DNA of 55,736 bases from CAYWNA01 sp964459305 (GCA_964459305.1 CAYWNA010000066.1:1-55736), one strand, 5' to 3'. Counted from the stretch's first letter, positions 8,452 to 17,715 are shown. The notes: a model not told the origin generated them from the letters alone. Program-made: numbers and translations.

Positions 8452-9501
8452 ATGGATGCAGAAAAGCCGTTGCGAGTCGTCTCTAGCGTTGCTCCTATAC
8501 GGATCGCCGATCTGGGTGGATGGACCGATACTTGGTTTGCCAAATACGGCAGAGTGCTCAATATCGCCGTCTATCCGTATGCCGAGGTTCAGATTCGCGT
8601 TTTCAACCGCAACAAACGTCCGCTCGTCGAGATCCACGCAGAAAACTACGGCGAGAGATACACGCTTGACAGCGTAGGCGGAGTGTACGACCGTCATCCT
8701 TTGCTCGAGGCAGCATTGGAATTCATGGGTGTTCCCAAGGATCTCGCATTGAGTATTTCGATCTTCAGCGAAGCGCCTGCTGGATGTTCCACCGGGACCA
8801 GTGCATCGGTGAGCGTTGCCCTGATCGGCGCTTTGGACCAACTTACCCCGGGACGCCTCACGCCGCACGAAGTGGCCCGTTCGGCTCATCGAATCGAGAC
8901 GGAATTGCTGGGCCAACAGTGCGGCGTTCAAGACCAGCTTGCTTCGGCCTACGGTGGAATCAGCCTCATCGAAATCCTCGACTACCCGCACGCCATCGTT
9001 AGTCCAATTCGATTGCCCGACGGGGTGCACTGGGAACTGGAGAGCCGACTCTCGCTAATCTTCTTGGGACAGTCGCACAGCTCATCAAAAGTGCATGAAA
9101 AGGTGATCCAGGAACTGGAGCAAACGGGGCCCACGGCGGCCAAGCTAGAACCGTTACGCCAGACACCAATTCAGGCCCGGGACGCTCTTTACGCAGGCGA
9201 CTTTGCCGCCTTGGGCGACGCGATGATTGCGAACACCGAGGCGCAGGCGGATTTGCACGCGGAGTTGGTCAGTCCGACGCATCAAGCCGTGATCGACGTA
9301 GCGAGAGATTTCGATGCCCTGGGATGGAAAGTCAACGGCGCAGGGGGAGACGGAGGTTCGGTGACAGTGCTTGGCAACGGCGACACATCGGTCAAGCGAG
9401 AGATGATGCGTGCCATTGAGCAGTCTCTACCGGGAACGAAAAGCATTCCCGTCTACCTCAGCCGCTCCGGCCTGCGCGTCTGGGATTCTCCAGTCGTTTG
9501 A
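8452..9501 (+). CDS. GHMP-family sugar kinase
   Basis: Read from ATG 8452 because AAGGACAGG lies just upstream; an in-frame ATG at 8425 would add nine residues with a poorer ribosome site. The N terminus has APIRIADLGGWTDTW, the substrate-binding start of sugar kinases such as L-fucose or heptose-7-phosphate kinase. The ATP loop is a variant, PAGCSTGTSAS at residues 109-119, in place of the usual P-x-G-L-G-S-S. GQQCGVQDQLASAYGG supplies the catalytic Asp region, and NGAGGDGGSVTVL is the third GHMP motif. The enzyme should phosphorylate a free sugar or sugar phosphate in the cytoplasm, using products of the surrounding secreted enzymes. The exact substrate is not clear. Confidence 0.85.
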   Translation: MDAEKPLRVVSSVAPIRIADLGGWTDTWFAKYGRVLNIAVYPYAEVQIRVFNRNKRPLVEIHAENYGERYTLDSVGGVYDRHPLLEAALEFMGVPKDLALSISIFSEAPAGCSTGTSASVSVALIGALDQLTPGRLTPHEVARSAHRIETELLGQQCGVQDQLASAYGGISLIEILDYPHAIVSPIRLPDGVHWELESRLSLIFLGQSHSSSKVHEKVIQELEQTGPTAAKLEPLRQTPIQARDALYAGDFAALGDAMIANTEAQADLHAELVSPTHQAVIDVARDFDALGWKVNGAGGDGGSVTVLGNGDTSVKREMMRAIEQSLPGTKSIPVYLSRSGLRVWDSPVV

Positions 9502-9596
9502 GGCGTCCTTTCACCGATCAACAGGCGGCTCACGTGAGGGGCGCACGTAGACTGTTCTAATTGGACAATGCCTCCCTGAGCTGAATCTCCGCAAGA

Positions 9597-11798
9597 TCAG
9601 TGCTTTCGCATGTTCTCCTCAAGCCAGCGGTATCGCGACGGTGCGTCGAGCGTTTTGACCAGCTTTGCTACATCGATCTTGTCGACCGACACGTCGGCCT
9701 CGACAGCCATTGCAGCGGCCATTCCGGCGGCGTGGCCGAGTTGGATGATCACGCGCTGCAAGCGGCAACTCGAGGCGGCAATCTTGCTCATGCCTGCGCC
9801 GCGACATGCCACGAGCAGGTTTTCCCATTCGCCTCTTGGGATCAGGCAGCGATACGGCACGCCATAGGCGTTTTTCAGATGCCTCAATCCGCCGCCTGCG
9901 CCGTGAATGTCGCACGGATGATCGCCCACGGCGATGATGTCGCCGTGTTTCTGGCCGGGTAAGCAGGCGATAAGATCGTGTTCGGTCAGCAGGTAGTCCG
10001 TCACCACGCGATAGCTTTCGCGGATGCCCAGCATCGGGGCAACATAATCTAGCTCATAGCCCTCGAAGTCGGCCTGCTGCTGGAGCCAACGCCAATGGGC
10101 CAGCGCGGAGCGTTCGCTCAGTTTCAAGCACTTCTCGTAGCCAAAATCGATCAATGCCCGGCCCGGCAATGACGGCAGCGGGTTGATGACCCGGCGCCCA
10201 TCGACCCAGCCGGTCACATGGGCACATTTTGCGAAATAGGGCACCGGTTCGATTGGCGGCTGTCTTTTCGGATCCTTGCTTGGCCTTACCATGTAGCACC
10301 GCGAAATGGCATTCAGTCCCAGGGAGCCTCTCTCTGGTGCCGAAGGTTCGTCGAAGCGGCTCTTCGGGTCAAAGCCAAGCATCGTTTCGCACCCGATGGC
10401 GCGGCACAGGTGTACGCAGCCCGTGGAGTCGATGAAGACCCTCGCGCGGATTCTCGTCACTTTGCCTTGGGTATCTTCGACCAGGATCGACTCGACGCGG
10501 CTCTTGCCGTCGTTGGCCGTGGCGTGGAAGAACGTCGTCTTGTCGAGCAGAGTGACGCGACCGGTTTTCTTGAGCAGTTCGCGACACACCCGATCCATTG
10601 CTTTGGGACGATAGGGGGCGTTGTGAAATTCTTGGGATGGGACTCCGACTCGACGAGTGGTCAGGATGTACTGATCGGCAAGCGACTCGTCGATCAGCCA
10701 GAGGCCCATCGAAAAACCGCTCGACTTGCGCGGCCAGAGCCTCGATATGCCCGTCGAACGCGGGACTTTGCGCATCTCATCGAAAATCTCCTTGGCGATC
10801 GAGCAGCCCGGACCGGGTTCCCAGCCGCTCACTAGCGCGTTGACACCGGTACCGCCAATCATCTCCTGCCGTTCGACAAGGATGACGTTCGCTCCGCTGC
10901 GTGCAGCGGCCAGTGCGGCACCGATACCTCCGCTACCCGCGCCAACGATACAGACGTCGGTCGATGTTCCTTCGTCTGCCGGTTTCGGATCGGTCTTCCA
11001 CGGATAGATCGCACTGGGAGCGACGCGACCGGTATCCTGATAGTCGATTCCGTATTTCGTACAGAGCGTCTGAGCGAGCTTCTGTCGCTCTTGATCGCCA
11101 AGTGCGCGATCATACACCGAGATCTCTGCAATCGCGCCGTTCCAACTCAGGAAGTGCCGACCCAACGGCAGTCCACCAATCCAATTGGCGGTTCCAGCCA
11201 ACACGCCCGATAGATTTGCACTCGCCACCGGGCCTCGGACCTTGTTGAAGAAGACTTGCGTGGTTGATTTGCCGTCAGAGCCGCTCCGCAGCACGCCCAC
11301 CCAAACACCCCATGTGCTGTTGTGGGGCGTTTCGATCGAGTTAGCCGCCTTTCCCGATTTATCTCGTACGATGAATCGGGCGCTTCCATGCTCATCGGTA
11401 TCGAGTTGAATCGTCCGGCTCGTTTCCTCACGGATCGAGAAGATCCCGACGGAACTTGCCATCTCCATGCGAGCGACGGACACGACGGTCATCTCGCAAG
11501 CATCCGTGGGCAAGACCTGGCCAGTGATTGCGAGCAAATCACGCCCGGCAAACGCGATGCACGGCTTGCCACCGATTTCCTTCGTCTCCGCAATGAAACA
11601 AGGCCGATCATAGCCTTCTGGTACCACTGCCTTCCAACGCTCACCATTGGCCCAAGCCGTCACGTTATCGCCATCAAGTGACACTCCATGACTCGCCTCC
11701 AGATGAAGCCTTGGACCATCATTGTTCGCAGCACTCGCCGAAGTCGGCAAAAGGACAAACAAGGGCAAAAAGGACAAAAATCGATGCTTGAAACTCAT
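9597..11798 (-). CDS. Secreted FAD-dependent oxidoreductase with N-terminal LamG-like domain
   Basis: 733 residues. The start at 11798 is supported by AAGGAG (complement of 11804-11809) five bases upstream. Residues 1-23 are a signal peptide ending ASA. Residues 28-245 form a LamG/concanavalin-like domain (FLSWNGAIAEISVYDRAL is typical of its last strand). From about residue 280, DVCIVGAGSGGIGAALAAAR is the dinucleotide-binding loop of the 'FAD-dependent oxidoreductase' family, followed by VILVERQEMIGG. The C-terminal part has HDLIACLPGQKHGDIIAVGD and GAGMSKIAASSCRLQ, usual in that family. Planctomycetes often use this family in exported sugar oxidation, but the substrate here is unknown. It is divergently oriented from the Gfo/Idh gene at 12100. 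Confidence 0.88.
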   Translation of the reverse strand: MSFKHRFLSFLPLFVLLPTSASAANNDGPRLHLEASHGVSLDGDNVTAWANGERWKAVVPEGYDRPCFIAETKEIGGKPCIAFAGRDLLAITGQVLPTDACEMTVVSVARMEMASSVGIFSIREETSRTIQLDTDEHGSARFIVRDKSGKAANSIETPHNSTWGVWVGVLRSGSDGKSTTQVFFNKVRGPVASANLSGVLAGTANWIGGLPLGRHFLSWNGAIAEISVYDRALGDQERQKLAQTLCTKYGIDYQDTGRVAPSAIYPWKTDPKPADEGTSTDVCIVGAGSGGIGAALAAARSGANVILVERQEMIGGTGVNALVSGWEPGPGCSIAKEIFDEMRKVPRSTGISRLWPRKSSGFSMGLWLIDESLADQYILTTRRVGVPSQEFHNAPYRPKAMDRVCRELLKKTGRVTLLDKTTFFHATANDGKSRVESILVEDTQGKVTRIRARVFIDSTGCVHLCRAIGCETMLGFDPKSRFDEPSAPERGSLGLNAISRCYMVRPSKDPKRQPPIEPVPYFAKCAHVTGWVDGRRVINPLPSLPGRALIDFGYEKCLKLSERSALAHWRWLQQQADFEGYELDYVAPMLGIRESYRVVTDYLLTEHDLIACLPGQKHGDIIAVGDHPCDIHGAGGGLRHLKNAYGVPYRCLIPRGEWENLLVACRGAGMSKIAASSCRLQRVIIQLGHAAGMAAAMAVEADVSVDKIDVAKLVKTLDAPSRYRWLEENMRKH

Positions 11799-12085
11799 TG
11801 TTGCTCCTTCCGATTCTGCGTCGTCTTCCGCCCGCGCTAACCGTGAGGCGAGTATGCGGCGGGATGGCTCTCCTGTACGTTTTCATCTTGAGGGAATATA
11901 CACCTTGAAGTTGGGTTCTAGGAACCCGACGCAATCCGCCGGCCCTGCCGGTGGGTGATGGCTTCCAATACTCCAGAATTCGCCGGCGACCGCTCGACGT
12001 GCGCTGTCGTGGACAGTAGGATCGCCAACAGAATGACTTCCCGATCTCCCCAATTGCGTAATGTCGTCCCGTTGCCAGATCACTC

Positions 12086-12091
12086 AAGGAG
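12086..12091 (+). promoter_or_regulatory. Ribosome-binding site that fixes the start at 12100
   Basis: AAGGAG lies eight bases before ATG 12100, which directly precedes the twin-arginine signal. The upstream ATG at 12061 in the same frame has no such site, so 12100 is preferred. Confidence 0.75.
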
Positions 12092-12099
12092 AACCCGCC

Positions 12100-13293
12100 A
12101 TGCATAACTCCACATCGCGTCGTTCGTTTCTGCAGGCTGTTGGTTTGAGCGCCAGCGCTCTGGCGATGCAAGGATCGGCCCGATCTGCGGAACAACCGAT
12201 CCAAGGCTTCGAGGAGGCACCCACCGACCCAAACGCCGCGAAAGGCTGGAAGCCCGTCTCCGACCGGAAGGTCCGCGTGGGGATCGTGGGATACGGTGTT
12301 TGCCGTTTCGGTGCGGCCTTCGGCTTTCAGAACCACCCGAATGTCGAGGTGGCGGCCGTGAGCGATCTGTTCCCCGATCGGTGCGCCGCATTAGCCAAGG
12401 CGTGCCGTTGTGAAAAGACATATCCGTCGCTCGAAGAACTGGTCAAGGACGATTCGATTGAGGCTGTGTTCGCGGCCACCGACGCGCCGAGCCACGCCCG
12501 GCACTCCGTCGATATCCTCAAGCACGGCAAGCACGCGGCTTCGGCCGTTCCGGCCACTTTCGGCTCGTTGGAGGACGGCGATAAGCTGTTCGAGGCCGTC
12601 AAGACAACCGGCCTGAAGTACATGATGTTCGAGACGTCCTATTTTCACGCCGATCTTTACGCAATGCGGCAGATCTACAATGCGGGCGGTTTCGGAAAGC
12701 TCGTGTACTCCGAGGGAGAATACTACCACTACGTGAAGGATCCGATTGCCTCGTACAAAGACTGGCGCGTCGGCAGTCCGCCGCAATGGTACCCGACGCA
12801 TTCGAACGCCTACTACATGGGCGTGACCGGCGGCAGTTTCACCGAAGTCTGTTGCATGGGAATGCCAAGCCTCACTCCATGGCTGCAGGCAGAGAACAAC
12901 CGCTACAAGAACCCCTTTGGCACCGAAATCGCTACGTTTCGCACCAGCGAAGGCGGCATGTCACGCATGGCCGTCAGTTGGGACACGCCCGGCCACAGCG
13001 GCGAGATGGGCCGAGTTCGTGGACAGAAAGGTACGTTTTACGGCCAATACCAAGGGCTCGAAAAAAACTTGCCAGCAACGAACCGACCACCGCTACCGCC
13101 CAGCGTCAAAGGCGGCGGCCACGGTGGCTCGCACGGCTATCTGATGGACGAGTTTGTCACGTCAATCCTCAAAGACCGCAAACCGTTAGTGGATATTGCC
13201 CAAGCCCTGAACATGACCGTCTCCGGCATCATCGCCCACCAATCGGCCCTGGAGGACGGAGAACTAATGAAGATACCGCAGTACGAGATGTAA
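12100..13293 (+). CDS. TAT-exported Gfo/Idh/MocA-family protein, GH109-like variant
   Basis: 397 residues from ATG 12100. The N terminus MHNSTSRRSFLQAVG is a twin-arginine signal ending near SARSAEQ. VRVGIVGYGVCRFGAAFGF at about residue 55 is the Rossmann nucleotide-binding loop. Most family members have a Glu-Lys-Pro motif with a catalytic Lys after the GKH segment; here the sequence is GKHAASAVPATFGSLED, so Lys is replaced and a Val-Pro remains. GH109 enzymes, which use NAD to hydrolyse alpha-N-acetylgalactosamine, have a similar 'EVPAA' segment followed by a 'CMMLEN' strand; here the strand reads YMMFETSYF. A GH109-like hydrolase is therefore possible, but the likeness is partial and a plain non-catalytic relative is the alternative. 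Confidence 0.8.
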   Translation: MHNSTSRRSFLQAVGLSASALAMQGSARSAEQPIQGFEEAPTDPNAAKGWKPVSDRKVRVGIVGYGVCRFGAAFGFQNHPNVEVAAVSDLFPDRCAALAKACRCEKTYPSLEELVKDDSIEAVFAATDAPSHARHSVDILKHGKHAASAVPATFGSLEDGDKLFEAVKTTGLKYMMFETSYFHADLYAMRQIYNAGGFGKLVYSEGEYYHYVKDPIASYKDWRVGSPPQWYPTHSNAYYMGVTGGSFTEVCCMGMPSLTPWLQAENNRYKNPFGTEIATFRTSEGGMSRMAVSWDTPGHSGEMGRVRGQKGTFYGQYQGLEKNLPATNRPPLPPSVKGGGHGGSHGYLMDEFVTSILKDRKPLVDIAQALNMTVSGIIAHQSALEDGELMKIPQYEM

Positions 13294-13319
13294 TCTCTGC
13301 CACCTTCTCTACGAACGTT

Positions 13320-13368
13320 CCCTCTCTGCGGTTGATAACGATCCGCGTCTTTGAAACCGCAGAGAGGG
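13320..13368. terminator. 14-bp palindrome between convergent genes, terminator-like
   Basis: The words CCCTCTCTGCGGTT (13320-13333) and AACCGCAGAGAGGG (13355-13368) pair perfectly, with a 21-base loop. It lies in the short gap between the convergent genes ending at 13293 and 13396, where a bidirectional terminator would be expected. No T-run follows, and the word CGCAGAGA also recurs just downstream, so it may instead be a dispersed palindromic repeat. Confidence 0.45.
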
Positions 13369-13395
13369 GACGGACGCAGAGACGTCGTGATTCGC

Positions 13396-16152
13396 TCAAT
13401 TCTCCAGGGCTGGCTTTCGGGATGCTGAATGCATTTCCTTTCCGGGCCCCATGACCTCGATTTCGACAACTTGTGCGCCTGCGAAACCCGAATTCCGTAA
13501 CACGTTCAGTCGGACAAAGCGTGCTTCGGTCGGATCGAACCAGCGTTCAAGTCCTTCGGGTATGGCGGGATCTTCGTTCGCTCGCTCGTCAATGACCGTT
13601 GTCCAATTCTTGCCGTCCGTCGAGGCATCGAACGTGTACTTGTAGATGTGCCGTCGCGTTTTCAAAGACTGGTGGGGCCAGGTGTGGAACAGGACGAGGA
13701 TGTGGTCGATCTCCTTCGGCTGTTCGAGGTCGATCTGCAACCACTGCGGCATGTCGAAAACGTAGTGCCGTTTCGCGTCGAGGTCTGATTGCCAGTATTC
13801 GTTGTTGTCTCGCTTGCCGTCGACGGCTGCGGCGGGCGAGAAGTCTTTGAATGTGGACGACGCTTGAACCGGCATGTTCAACGCAATGTTCACGAATTGC
13901 GGCCGTGGTTGCATCTCGATGCGTTTTGGCTGGAATTCGTACACGCGGATCTCGCCGCCTCGGATCGACTCGGAAACGACGGCCCGCCCATTTCTTTTTT
14001 CCCAATGGACGTCGCGATCCTCGAAACACTCCAGCACGTCCTCGACAGGTTCCCGGCACACGATCTCGAACGGGACCGCCTTATAGGGATATTCGGCAAG
14101 TACTTTGGCCGTGCCCAGCGGTCGCGAGACCAACTCCTCTCGCTTCAACGAGTAGTTGAACAGAGTCACGACCCAGCCATCGCCTTTCTTGTTGATGAGC
14201 CACGAGAGGTCTTCCTTGTCCTCCTCCCGCCGACGGATTTCGAACGGCGTCAGACCGACTGTGAGACGTTCAAAGAAGTCCCCCACGAAGTTGAGGATTG
14301 GCTTCTTCTGCCATGGCCGGCGCAACATGCCCTGTCGGCTTTCGATCTCCTCGTCTTGAATCATGTGATGAGCGCCGACCAGGATCGCGTATCCCCGGCC
14401 AACCTCGTGCCTGGTGACCAGCGGTCGACCGTTGCAGGTGTAGAGTGTCTCGGCGCCGTCCAGTTCCATCGCTTCGAACGAGAACGTCGCCTCGTCAAAC
14501 GACGCGCCGTCGATGCTACAAGTGACCTTGTTGCCGTTCAGCGTTTGGCCTTTCAGCCCAACACCGAACAGCGTGGGCTCAAGAGCCGTTCCCAGATCGC
14601 GTACGTTGACGACGAGAGTTCCACCGGCCTGGACATATTGCTTCAGCACATTCGCGTAATCGGGTTCGATGTCTTGTCCGCCCAGAGCAAACAGCACTTT
14701 GTATCCATCGAAGGTTTTGGGATCAATTGGGCGACCGGGCGCGTTCGGCGAGAGGATGTCGAAGATCTCGCCGTACGGTGCCGTTTGCGAATAGCAGCCA
14801 CTGGGACGCGTGTGCCGGTGCTCGGGGAACAGCAAATCGCACAGAATCCCGTGATTCATGTGGTCGTCGTCGTCGTAGGGCAACCGATAGCTGCTGTAGG
14901 TGCTGCCGCCTGTGTGGTAGATCGACGGCCAAGCTCGGCTGTACTCCATCAGCAGCCCGACCGGCGCATAAGGCACTCCGCGGTCCGGATGCCGATCGAC
15001 ATAATCAAGCATCGCCTTGGCGATATGGCCCAGCGTGGACAACTCGTGCTGACCGTCGCCTTCGATGTCTTGATAGAGCGAGCCCGGCATACCCTCGATC
15101 ACCGAGTAGTTGGCTCCGACCAAGTAGGGCCGGAAGATGTAGTACTGCAGGTGCGGCAGCGGATAGCCCCATTCTTCGCGTTTGATCGAATACCAGCCAC
15201 GATCGAAGTAGCCGTACCGCTCGGTAGGCTCATGTCCCCGCCAGGTGAAATAGAACTTGTTCCCGCCGGACTGACGCATGAGCCCGCGAGCCCGAGCGTT
15301 TCTGAAAGCGTCGGCTCCTTTCTCTGCCACCGTCGTCGTGTTCGGTAGACTGGCGACGTGGTAAGGGCTCATGAACATGCCCCACGCAATGCCCTTGCCC
15401 ACCTTGTGCAGAAATTCTTCGCAGTACAGGTCACATAGTTTCCGCAGTTCTCGGCGCGTCCACTGATGGTCGGGATCGCGATAGAAGGGAAGCGCGCGAT
15501 CGAGCCGAGGCATAAGCCGATCTCGGAAGAAAGCGATCAGGCTGGCATCATCCACGTATCCCATGGACGAGCCCTGCCATTTCTTACCGGTTTTGATGTA
15601 GTGAAAGACCGGTTCCAATCGATAGATGGGGGCTTCGGGCATGGTGTCGCCGATCCACAGGTCGCCCAAAGCCTTGACGGCAGCCTCGGTCGGCGGTGGA
15701 TTGCCTTTGGCCGTGCAGTACTGAATCGTGTGCAAGGGCCATCGATTCTGAAGGTAGGATTCGACCAACTCTTTCCACATACCCGCGAGTTCCCGACATG
15801 TATCGGGGGCAAACTTGTTGATGTCGTAGTTCCAGTGCCCGGGAATCATGCGATCCAGCAACCCCACCTGGCGCAATGCCGCCATCGATTCGGCCTTCAT
15901 CCGCTGATAGGGTCCCTGGTCGGCGAAGTAGAAATCGCGGTCCCCGACTCTACCAGGCGCCCAATACTCGCCCAGCGTGTACTCATCCGACGGTGGAAGA
16001 AGCGGAGCGACCGTTGAAAGACGCGTCTCATCAACGTGAGATTCCTCCGCCTCCACATGGCCACAGACAAAGAAAGGACTCGCACAGCAGACGTATGCGG
16101 CAAGCCAGAACGCAAAACTACGAGGCATCATTTGTCTACGATCCATAGTCAT
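13396..16152 (-). CDS. Secreted glycosidase-like protein of unknown function with C-terminal F5/8C (discoidin) domain
   Basis: Read from ATG 16152 (918 residues; ATG 16146 is also possible). The open frame extends upstream to 16368, but that part overlaps the sulfatase end and simple repeats and is not protein-like. A hydrophobic signal (SFAFWLAAYVCCASPFFVCG) lies near residue 20. The large N-terminal region, residues 60-480, has many Trp/Tyr/Asp residues as in TIM-barrel sugar enzymes but no motif I can name. Residues about 487-590 (YKVLFALGGQDIEPDYA..., YVQAGGTLVVNVRD) resemble the glutamine-amidotransferase-like domain found in beta-galactosidase trimerisation modules. Residues about 755-905 are an F5/8 type C domain (LNMPVQASST, WLQIDLEQP, YTFDASTDGKNW, FVRLNVL), which usually binds carbohydrate. 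It is probably a surface or periplasmic polysaccharide-active protein. Confidence 0.75.
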   Translation of the reverse strand: MTMDRRQMMPRSFAFWLAAYVCCASPFFVCGHVEAEESHVDETRLSTVAPLLPPSDEYTLGEYWAPGRVGDRDFYFADQGPYQRMKAESMAALRQVGLLDRMIPGHWNYDINKFAPDTCRELAGMWKELVESYLQNRWPLHTIQYCTAKGNPPPTEAAVKALGDLWIGDTMPEAPIYRLEPVFHYIKTGKKWQGSSMGYVDDASLIAFFRDRLMPRLDRALPFYRDPDHQWTRRELRKLCDLYCEEFLHKVGKGIAWGMFMSPYHVASLPNTTTVAEKGADAFRNARARGLMRQSGGNKFYFTWRGHEPTERYGYFDRGWYSIKREEWGYPLPHLQYYIFRPYLVGANYSVIEGMPGSLYQDIEGDGQHELSTLGHIAKAMLDYVDRHPDRGVPYAPVGLLMEYSRAWPSIYHTGGSTYSSYRLPYDDDDHMNHGILCDLLFPEHRHTRPSGCYSQTAPYGEIFDILSPNAPGRPIDPKTFDGYKVLFALGGQDIEPDYANVLKQYVQAGGTLVVNVRDLGTALEPTLFGVGLKGQTLNGNKVTCSIDGASFDEATFSFEAMELDGAETLYTCNGRPLVTRHEVGRGYAILVGAHHMIQDEEIESRQGMLRRPWQKKPILNFVGDFFERLTVGLTPFEIRRREEDKEDLSWLINKKGDGWVVTLFNYSLKREELVSRPLGTAKVLAEYPYKAVPFEIVCREPVEDVLECFEDRDVHWEKRNGRAVVSESIRGGEIRVYEFQPKRIEMQPRPQFVNIALNMPVQASSTFKDFSPAAAVDGKRDNNEYWQSDLDAKRHYVFDMPQWLQIDLEQPKEIDHILVLFHTWPHQSLKTRRHIYKYTFDASTDGKNWTTVIDERANEDPAIPEGLERWFDPTEARFVRLNVLRNSGFAGAQVVEIEVMGPGKEMHSASRKPALEN

Positions 16153-16216
16153 TCGCTCCGTTGCTCCAATGCTCCATCGCTCCGACATTCCATCGCTCCG
16201 ACATTCCATTGCTCCA
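16153..16216 (-). repeat. Simple-word tandem repeat (GGAGCGATGGAATGTC) between two genes
   Basis: On the plus strand CATCGCTCCGACATTC is repeated perfectly at 16175-16190 and 16191-16206, flanked by more diverged GCTCC words. On the minus strand the unit reads GAATGTCGGAGCGATG, that is a GGAG Shine-Dalgarno word followed by ATG. The last GGAG of the array sits five bases before ATG 16152, so the repeat itself seems to provide the ribosome-binding site of the downstream gene. The array fills the whole spacer between the sulfatase stop (16218) and that start. Confidence 0.7.
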
Positions 16217-16217
16217 G

Positions 16218-17702
16218 TCACTCCTCGGTCGCTCGTCCCAGATACGTCGGATACTGCCAGACGAAGTCCTTTTGGCGTCGGTACGGTTTTGTAATCGCAT
16301 CGTGCTCGGCTGTGAGCCTTGCCAGCATTTTGGGATCCGTCAGCGGATCTTCCGTGCGTTGCTGCCACTGGCGAAGAGCATCCAGCAGTCGCGTCTTGAC
16401 CGTCGCCAATTGCGGATCGCCGGCCCCGTTTCGCATCTCGTAAGGATCGCTCTCCAGGTCATACAGTTCGATGGGCGGTGCGTCGGACCATGTTGAATAG
16501 GTTTGGCACACGGCGGGAGCCCCAGCAGCGACGTCTGCCTTGGATACGTACGATGGCTGAGCGGACGAGGTGCAAACGTCGGCCACGGGATTGGGACGAT
16601 CCTGCAGCAGGTTCACAATCAGCTTGTAGCGGTCGTCCCGTACCGTTCGTTGCGGGAAGTACAGCGGCGGGTAATGCCCGTGGTATTCACTGAACAGGTA
16701 ATCTCGCCATTTGACATCTTCCTTCGTCATCAGCGGCATCAAAGAACAGCCTGCCAATCCGGGCGGGCGTCTTGCTGTTGTGGCTTCCAAAACTGTCGGC
16801 ACCAAATCGACGGTACTGACCAGCTCACTGCGTGTTTCTCCGCTTGGGATGTGACCGGGAAAACGGCAAATCAAAGGAACTCGTAGACTCGACTCGTAGC
16901 TAGCTAGTTTCCCTCGCGGGAATTGAGCTCCGTGGTCGCCGAGGTAGATGACGAGCGTCTTGTCCGTCGCACCGGCGCGATCGAGGGCGGCGAGGAGCAT
17001 GCCGACGCCCGTGTCCATCCGCATCATACAGTTGTAGTAGTCAGCTTGGCTTTTTCGCAGTCCGGGAGTGTCCAGACCGATCCAAGGCAATGGCCGAACA
17101 TCGTCCGCCGAAAGCGGTGATTTTGGGAGACCGTGCTGCTGTCGAAGGAAGGGCAGGTGGGCGTCGGCGTAGTTGACCATCAGGAAGAACGGCGCATCGG
17201 AAGCCGTGAAGAAGTCGCCGGCCAATTCAGCCACTCGCTCAACGTCCCGGCGTGCGAAGGTATTACAGCGCGAGACGTTCGGACGGAAGTCGAATGGAAA
17301 GGCAGATTCGGGATTCACATGAAGTTTCCCGATCAATCCAGTGCGGTAACCGTGCTTCTTGAGTAAACCCGCAAGGTTCCGCGTCCGGTCAAACGTCCGG
17401 TAATGGTGAGTGGCCAAGCCAATCTGTCCGTTCTGATGCGGGTAAAGCCCGGTGAGTATACTGCCGCGCGACTCGCTGCAGCTTGCGGTGGCGACGAACG
17501 CTCGCTCGAACCGAACGCCCTCGGTGGCCAGGCGATCCACGTTCGGAGTTTTGACATACGGATCGCCATAGCATCCGAGCTCCGGCCCGTTGTCTTCGGA
17601 CGTGATGAGCAGCACATTCGGACCGGCCGTTGTGGGCTCGGAGCCCTGCACCGCTGCGAGCGAAACAGAGAGATGGCAACCAAGCAGCAAAGTCACAACC
17701 AT
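16218..17702 (-). CDS. Secreted sulfatase (type I family) with variant C-S-E-S-R active-site motif
   Basis: 494 residues from ATG 17702; AAGGAG (complement of 17710-17715) lies seven bases upstream, so the longer frame to 17810 is not used. A signal peptide (MVVTLLLGCHLSVSLAA) is followed by the sulfatase core NVLLITSEDNGPELGCYGD. The active-site Cys75 should be converted to formylglycine; the motif is CSESRGSILTGLYPHQNG, where Glu77 replaces the usual Pro or Ala of C-x-P/A-x-R. GKLH, NYADAHLPF and YLGDHGAQFPRGK provide the other metal and sulfate ligands. The overall order resembles heparan N-sulfatase-like members. The target is presumably a sulfated polysaccharide. Whether the Glu variant is still matured by the formylglycine enzyme is open. 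Confidence 0.87.
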   Translation of the reverse strand: MVVTLLLGCHLSVSLAAVQGSEPTTAGPNVLLITSEDNGPELGCYGDPYVKTPNVDRLATEGVRFERAFVATASCSESRGSILTGLYPHQNGQIGLATHHYRTFDRTRNLAGLLKKHGYRTGLIGKLHVNPESAFPFDFRPNVSRCNTFARRDVERVAELAGDFFTASDAPFFLMVNYADAHLPFLRQQHGLPKSPLSADDVRPLPWIGLDTPGLRKSQADYYNCMMRMDTGVGMLLAALDRAGATDKTLVIYLGDHGAQFPRGKLASYESSLRVPLICRFPGHIPSGETRSELVSTVDLVPTVLEATTARRPPGLAGCSLMPLMTKEDVKWRDYLFSEYHGHYPPLYFPQRTVRDDRYKLIVNLLQDRPNPVADVCTSSAQPSYVSKADVAAGAPAVCQTYSTWSDAPPIELYDLESDPYEMRNGAGDPQLATVKTRLLDALRQWQQRTEDPLTDPKMLARLTAEHDAITKPYRRQKDFVWQYPTYLGRATEE

Positions 17703-17709
17703 TTGTCGT

Positions 17710-17715
17710 CTCCTT
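17710..17715 (-). promoter_or_regulatory. Ribosome-binding site that fixes the sulfatase start
   Basis: The minus strand reads AAGGAG seven bases before ATG 17702, which opens a clear signal peptide. This decides against the upstream start at 17810. Confidence 0.75.

Noticed and set aside
13789..15348. 519-codon open frame on the plus strand
   Set aside because: Antisense to the F5/8C protein gene, with no recognisable domain and no ribosome site.
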